From assembly GCA_002840125.1 (NCBI GenBank), contig PGZF01000001.1, forward strand, positions 1,245,237 to 1,309,236: 64,000 bases of DNA, in the 5' to 3' direction. Position numbers and translations under genes: made by a program. Under the pieces are notes generated by a model, which searched no databases, was not told the DNA's origin, and was given only the letters and a program-made list of their open reading frames with translations. Shown here piece by piece: positions 61,101-64,000 of this stretch. The stretch comes from Gammaproteobacteria bacterium HGW-Gammaproteobacteria-15 (GTDB lineage Bacteria > Pseudomonadota > Gammaproteobacteria > Enterobacterales > Alteromonadaceae). Position 1 is the stretch's first letter. Each line of letters starts with the position of its first letter.

Positions 61101-62668
61101 AGTCTTTTGCTGATGCTTTTGGCAGCGTGGAGCAATACCTTGACCAACCCCGCACCCACCATCTGGGCATTAGTTTGGTACGGCGGCGTTTTTACACCCG
61201 GCTGCTAAAAGAAATGAAACCGGGCCAGCACTGGCAAGGTGAAGAGTTGGTTATTACTCCCGATGGCCGTGAACGCCCGACACTGATTAACGTTAGTGCC
61301 ATTGGCGAGCAGCATGAACTGGCATTTTTCGTACTGGTGTTTACCGATATCACCGCCCAGAAAATAGCCGAAGATGAACTGCGTTACCTGGCCAATTATG
61401 ATGCCCTGACCGGCCTGCCCAACCGGGCTTTATTAATGGACCGTATATATCACGGTATTGACCAGGCCAAGCGTGACAAGCGATCCCTGGCGCTGTGCTT
61501 TATTGATCTGGACAAATTTAAACAGATTAATGACTCGCTCGGCCATGATGTCGGCGATTTATTATTAAAAGAAGTGGCACGACGCTTAACCCTTACCCTG
61601 CGCGACAGCGACACCGTAGCCCGCCTGGGTGGTGACGAGTTTATTGTGCTGCTTGAAGGCTATAAAACTACAGATAATATCAGCCATGTTGCCCGCAAAA
61701 TGCTGACTGTTGTCAGTGAGCCCATGCAGCTGGGCACCCATACCGTTGGCGTGTCACCCAGTATTGGTATAGCCATATATCCAGACGATGCCATTAATGC
61801 CATTGAGCTGCTAAAGCATGCCGATGTGGCGATGTACCATGCCAAAGAAGCCGGGCGTAACAACTTCCAGTTTTTTACCGCCGAAATGAACGAAAAAGCC
61901 CATATGCGGCTGGCCCGGGAAACACGCTTACGAAAAGCACTGAAAAATGATGAATTTATTAACTTTTATCAGCCCATCGTTAATAGCCAGACCCGTCAGG
62001 TAGTGGGGGCTGAAGTATTGATCCGCTGGCAAAGCAGTGAAGGGTTAATTTCTCCGGCAGAGTTTATTCCGCTGGCTGAAGAACTGCGGCTTATTATTAA
62101 TATGACGCATCAGTTACTGGAAAGAGCACTGAGCGACTTACGCCAGTGGCATCAGGACGGCTATCAGCTGTATTTGTCTGTTAATTTATCTACCCAGCAT
62201 CTGGAGCAACCGGCACTGGTAGAACATACCCGGTTTTTGTTGCAAAAATATCAGGTGCCAGCCAATTGCCTGCGGTTTGAAGTTACCGAAAGTGCGCTGA
62301 TGCGCGACCATCAAAGTGCTATTGATACCATGCAGGCGCTTAGCGAGCTGGGCGTACAACTGGCACTGGATGACTTTGGCACCGGCTACTCGTCACTGAA
62401 ATATTTAAAAGAGCTGCCGATTGACGGCATTAAAATTGACCGCAGCTTTGTACAGGATATCGGCATCGACAGCAGCGATGAAACCATTATTGAAGCCATG
62501 CTCAGTATGGCCAACAGCCTGGGCATGTATTGTGTGGCAGAAGGCGTAGAAACCGAGCAACAACTGGCGTTTTTCAACCGCCGTCAATGCTACCTGATCC
62601 AGGGTTATCTATTCGCCAAACCCATGCCTGCAGCAGATATGCCGGCATTTTTACAAACCGAACTGTAA
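58166..62668 (+). CDS. giant propeller-PAS-GGDEF-EAL sensor protein
   Basis: 1500 residues from a GTG behind GGGAG. A signal peptide (1-24) leads to a periplasmic beta-propeller built of two-component-regulator repeats ([56 protein letters not shown]), then a Y_Y_Y-like domain (about 705-775) and one TM (about 782-805). Inside the cell follow two PAS domains (about 830-925 and 955-1065), GGDEF (GGDEF near 1155, with RDSD I-site) and EAL (EVLIRW near 1283; [22 protein letters not shown]). Both c-di-GMP domains look intact, so it may synthesise and degrade. The periplasmic ligand, often a glycan or small molecule, is unknown. Confidence 0.92.
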   Translation: [1500 protein letters not shown]

Positions 62669-62778
62669 CAAACGCCAGGCTGCTGCCAGATTGCGATATA
62701 TTCTGCCAGTGCCTGCTGATGACCAGCGTAGCTCTGATATACTAAGCGGCCTTATTCATTAAACTTCAGGCTGCCATA

Positions 62779-63624
62779 TTGTCGCCGTTAGCCAAAGGAG
62801 CCTTACTACTGCTGCTGGCCGAAGCCTGCTTCGCTGGTATTGGCGCTGTAGTTAAATTTACCAGCGGCACCGCTTCAGAAGTGCAGGTGGTATTTTTCCG
62901 CAACTTTTTCGCCTTGCTGCTGATGTTGCCATTCTTATACAAGCACGGCTTTAGTCTGCTAAAAACCCAGCGCTGGTACCTGCACCTTAGCCGCGCGTTA
63001 ACCGGGCTTATCTCGATGTACTGCTTTTTCTATGTGCTGGCGCGTTTGCCGCTGGCGCAAGGCATGCTGGTGCTGCTGCTCTCCCCGTTTATTGTGCCCA
63101 TTATCGCCAGATTCTGGTTAAAAGAGCGCCCCAGCCGCCTGACACTGTTTGCCATAGCACTGGGTTTTGTTGGCGTAATGCTGGCACTACCCGGCACCGC
63201 TGGCACTGTTGATGCCATTATGCTGGTAGCGCTGGTATCTGCTGTGTTGGTGGCTGTTACCAAAACCACTATCCGTTATATGTCCGATACCGAGCCTGCG
63301 GTGCGTATTGTGTTTTACTTTTCGCTGCTTACCGCCATTTTATCTGCGGTACCGCTGCCATTTTACTGGCAGCCACTCAACAATGAGGTATGGCTGGCTT
63401 TTATTGGTATGGGTGTACTGGCAGCCATTGGTCAGTTAGCGATGACGCGCGCTTACGCCGTGGCGCCAGCCAGTGATATTGGCATGTGGACTTACAGCAG
63501 CGTAATTTTTGCCGGTTTGTTTGGTTATTTGTTCTGGCAGGAGCCGGTAACCATGGCCTGGTTTGCCGGTGTATTAGTTATTTTCTACGCCGGTTATATC
63601 ACTACACGGCAAAGATTACTGTAG
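62779..63624 (+). CDS. DMT-superfamily (EamA) transporter
   Basis: A 281-residue inner-membrane protein with ten membrane segments in two EamA repeats: residues 5-135 (LLLLAEACFAGIGAVVKFTSG, VQVVFFRNFFALLLMLPFLY) and 145-278 (MLVALVSAVLVAVTKTTIRYM, GVLAAIGQLAMTRAYAVAPASDIGMWTYSSVIFAGLFGYLFWQEP). The start codon is TTG at 62779; the first candidate ATG in frame would shorten the first helix. Substrate cannot be read from sequence. Monocistronic, followed by copy B of the dispersed repeat. Confidence 0.87.
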   Translation: MSPLAKGALLLLLAEACFAGIGAVVKFTSGTASEVQVVFFRNFFALLLMLPFLYKHGFSLLKTQRWYLHLSRALTGLISMYCFFYVLARLPLAQGMLVLLLSPFIVPIIARFWLKERPSRLTLFAIALGFVGVMLALPGTAGTVDAIMLVALVSAVLVAVTKTTIRYMSDTEPAVRIVFYFSLLTAILSAVPLPFYWQPLNNEVWLAFIGMGVLAAIGQLAMTRAYAVAPASDIGMWTYSSVIFAGLFGYLFWQEPVTMAWFAGVLVIFYAGYITTRQRLL

Positions 63625-63650
63625 CAGCTGTTCGTCCGTAGCAGATTCCG

Positions 63651-63753
63651 CATAGACCGGTCTGCCCACGTCAACGCGCCGTAAACCCTTCCATGGGGGC
63701 TCGACTCAGGCATCCATGCCTTCAACGGTTGACTTAGAGCACACCGGTCCATG
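63651..63753. repeat. dispersed structured repeat, copy B
   Basis: Core 63665-63737, 73 bp, aligned without gaps to 11722-11794 (67 of 73 identical). The outer stem is CAT-N-GACCGGT-N-TGC on the left (63651-63665) with its complement on the right (ending at 63753), two mismatches in 13. The stem sequence differs from copy A. It lies in the gap between the EamA gene and miaB. Confidence 0.75.
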
Positions 63754-63866
63754 CTTTATTCAATTCGCTGCATTCAGCCATTTTAAGCAAGCGCTGGCAA
63801 CGCGGGCCCGAACAGGCTAAAATACGCTCCCTTTTTTCCAAGTGACAATACAGGTAACAACGCACA

Positions 63867-64000
63867 ATGGGCAAAAAACTGCACATTAAAACCTGGGGCT
63901 GCCAGATGAACGAATACGACTCATCGAAAATGGCCGACCTGCTGGATGCCACTCATGGCTTTACACTGACCGAAGAGGCAGAAGACGCAGATGTAATTCT
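63867..64000 (+). CDS. miaB: tRNA-2-methylthio-N6-dimethylallyladenosine synthase MiaB (5' part)
   Basis: First 44 codons, cut by the window end. [20 protein letters not shown] and [12 protein letters not shown] are almost identical to the E. coli MiaB start. Cys12 in [11 protein letters not shown] is one of the three ligands of the auxiliary Fe-S cluster. The radical-SAM enzyme adds the methylthio group to i6A37 of tRNAs, including the Phe tRNA type encoded at 16803 and 17039. The window shows too little for further comment. Confidence 0.95.
   Translation, partial: MGKKLHIKTWGCQMNEYDSSKMADLLDATHGFTLTEEAEDADVI

Overview
The window is a contiguous piece of a gammaproteobacterial chromosome. 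Gene content and order (queF/syd/ppnN/xni together, deoB-deoD-gpt, large-form isocitrate lyase and malate synthase around a LysR regulator, Aer-like chemoreceptor, BarA-like kinase, miaB) fit an aquatic Alteromonadales/Chromatiales relative. Rheinheimera or Arsukibacterium is my best guess, inferred from familiarity and not from a search. There is no rRNA, CRISPR array, prophage or intact IS element.

Layout. 0-11 kb is housekeeping: a DinB-like protein, two DUF3192 proteins, Syd, QueF, a diguanylate cyclase, PpnN, Xni, a degenerate HDOD protein and NAD-type isocitrate dehydrogenase. A 460-bp gap (3622-4082) holds a compact possible transcription unit: a sigma54-like element, a 20-codon ORF and a strong terminator. 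11-14.3 kb is a purine salvage block (guanine-deaminase-like, Gpt, DeoD, DeoB). 14.5-20 kb has a prolyl-oligopeptidase-type lipoprotein, a Phe-Thr-Phe tRNA operon and a hybrid kinase. 20-25 kb is the glyoxylate shunt (aceA, LysR, aceB) plus a non-coding repeat mosaic. 25-32 kb holds motility and envelope-stress functions: a YjfB-like protein behind a FliA-type promoter, an Aer-like receptor, a lipoprotein behind four CpxR-like boxes, a CpxR/CpxA-like pair, a CheY-like protein and a DUF5666 protein.

32-40 kb is the most coherent regulated system. A TonB-dependent receptor, a purple-acid-phosphatase-like enzyme and a histidine (phytase/MINPP-type) phosphatase form one operon. Divergent to it are a membrane protein with a degenerate GGDEF domain that keeps its I-site, and an AraC regulator. 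The shared intergenic region holds two 7-4-7 Pho-box-like sites, one facing each way. I read this as a phosphate-starvation organophosphate (possibly phytate) scavenging locus linked to c-di-GMP.

40-47 kb has a SEL1-type protein, an AI-2E family permease, a DUF819 protein and an S9 peptidase. 46.9-52.1 kb looks accessory: two efflux modules, MFS with HxlR and MFS/serine hydrolase with LysR. 52-64 kb returns to chromosomal genes: HopJ-like, Ada-AlkA fusion, Ogt, an outer-membrane protein, pirin, MtnN, a CobD-like protein, a 1500-residue propeller/PAS/GGDEF/EAL sensor, an EamA transporter and the start of miaB.

Two copies of a dispersed ~97-103 bp element (11711-11807 and 63651-63753) share a 73-bp core, but each has its own self-complementary outer stem.
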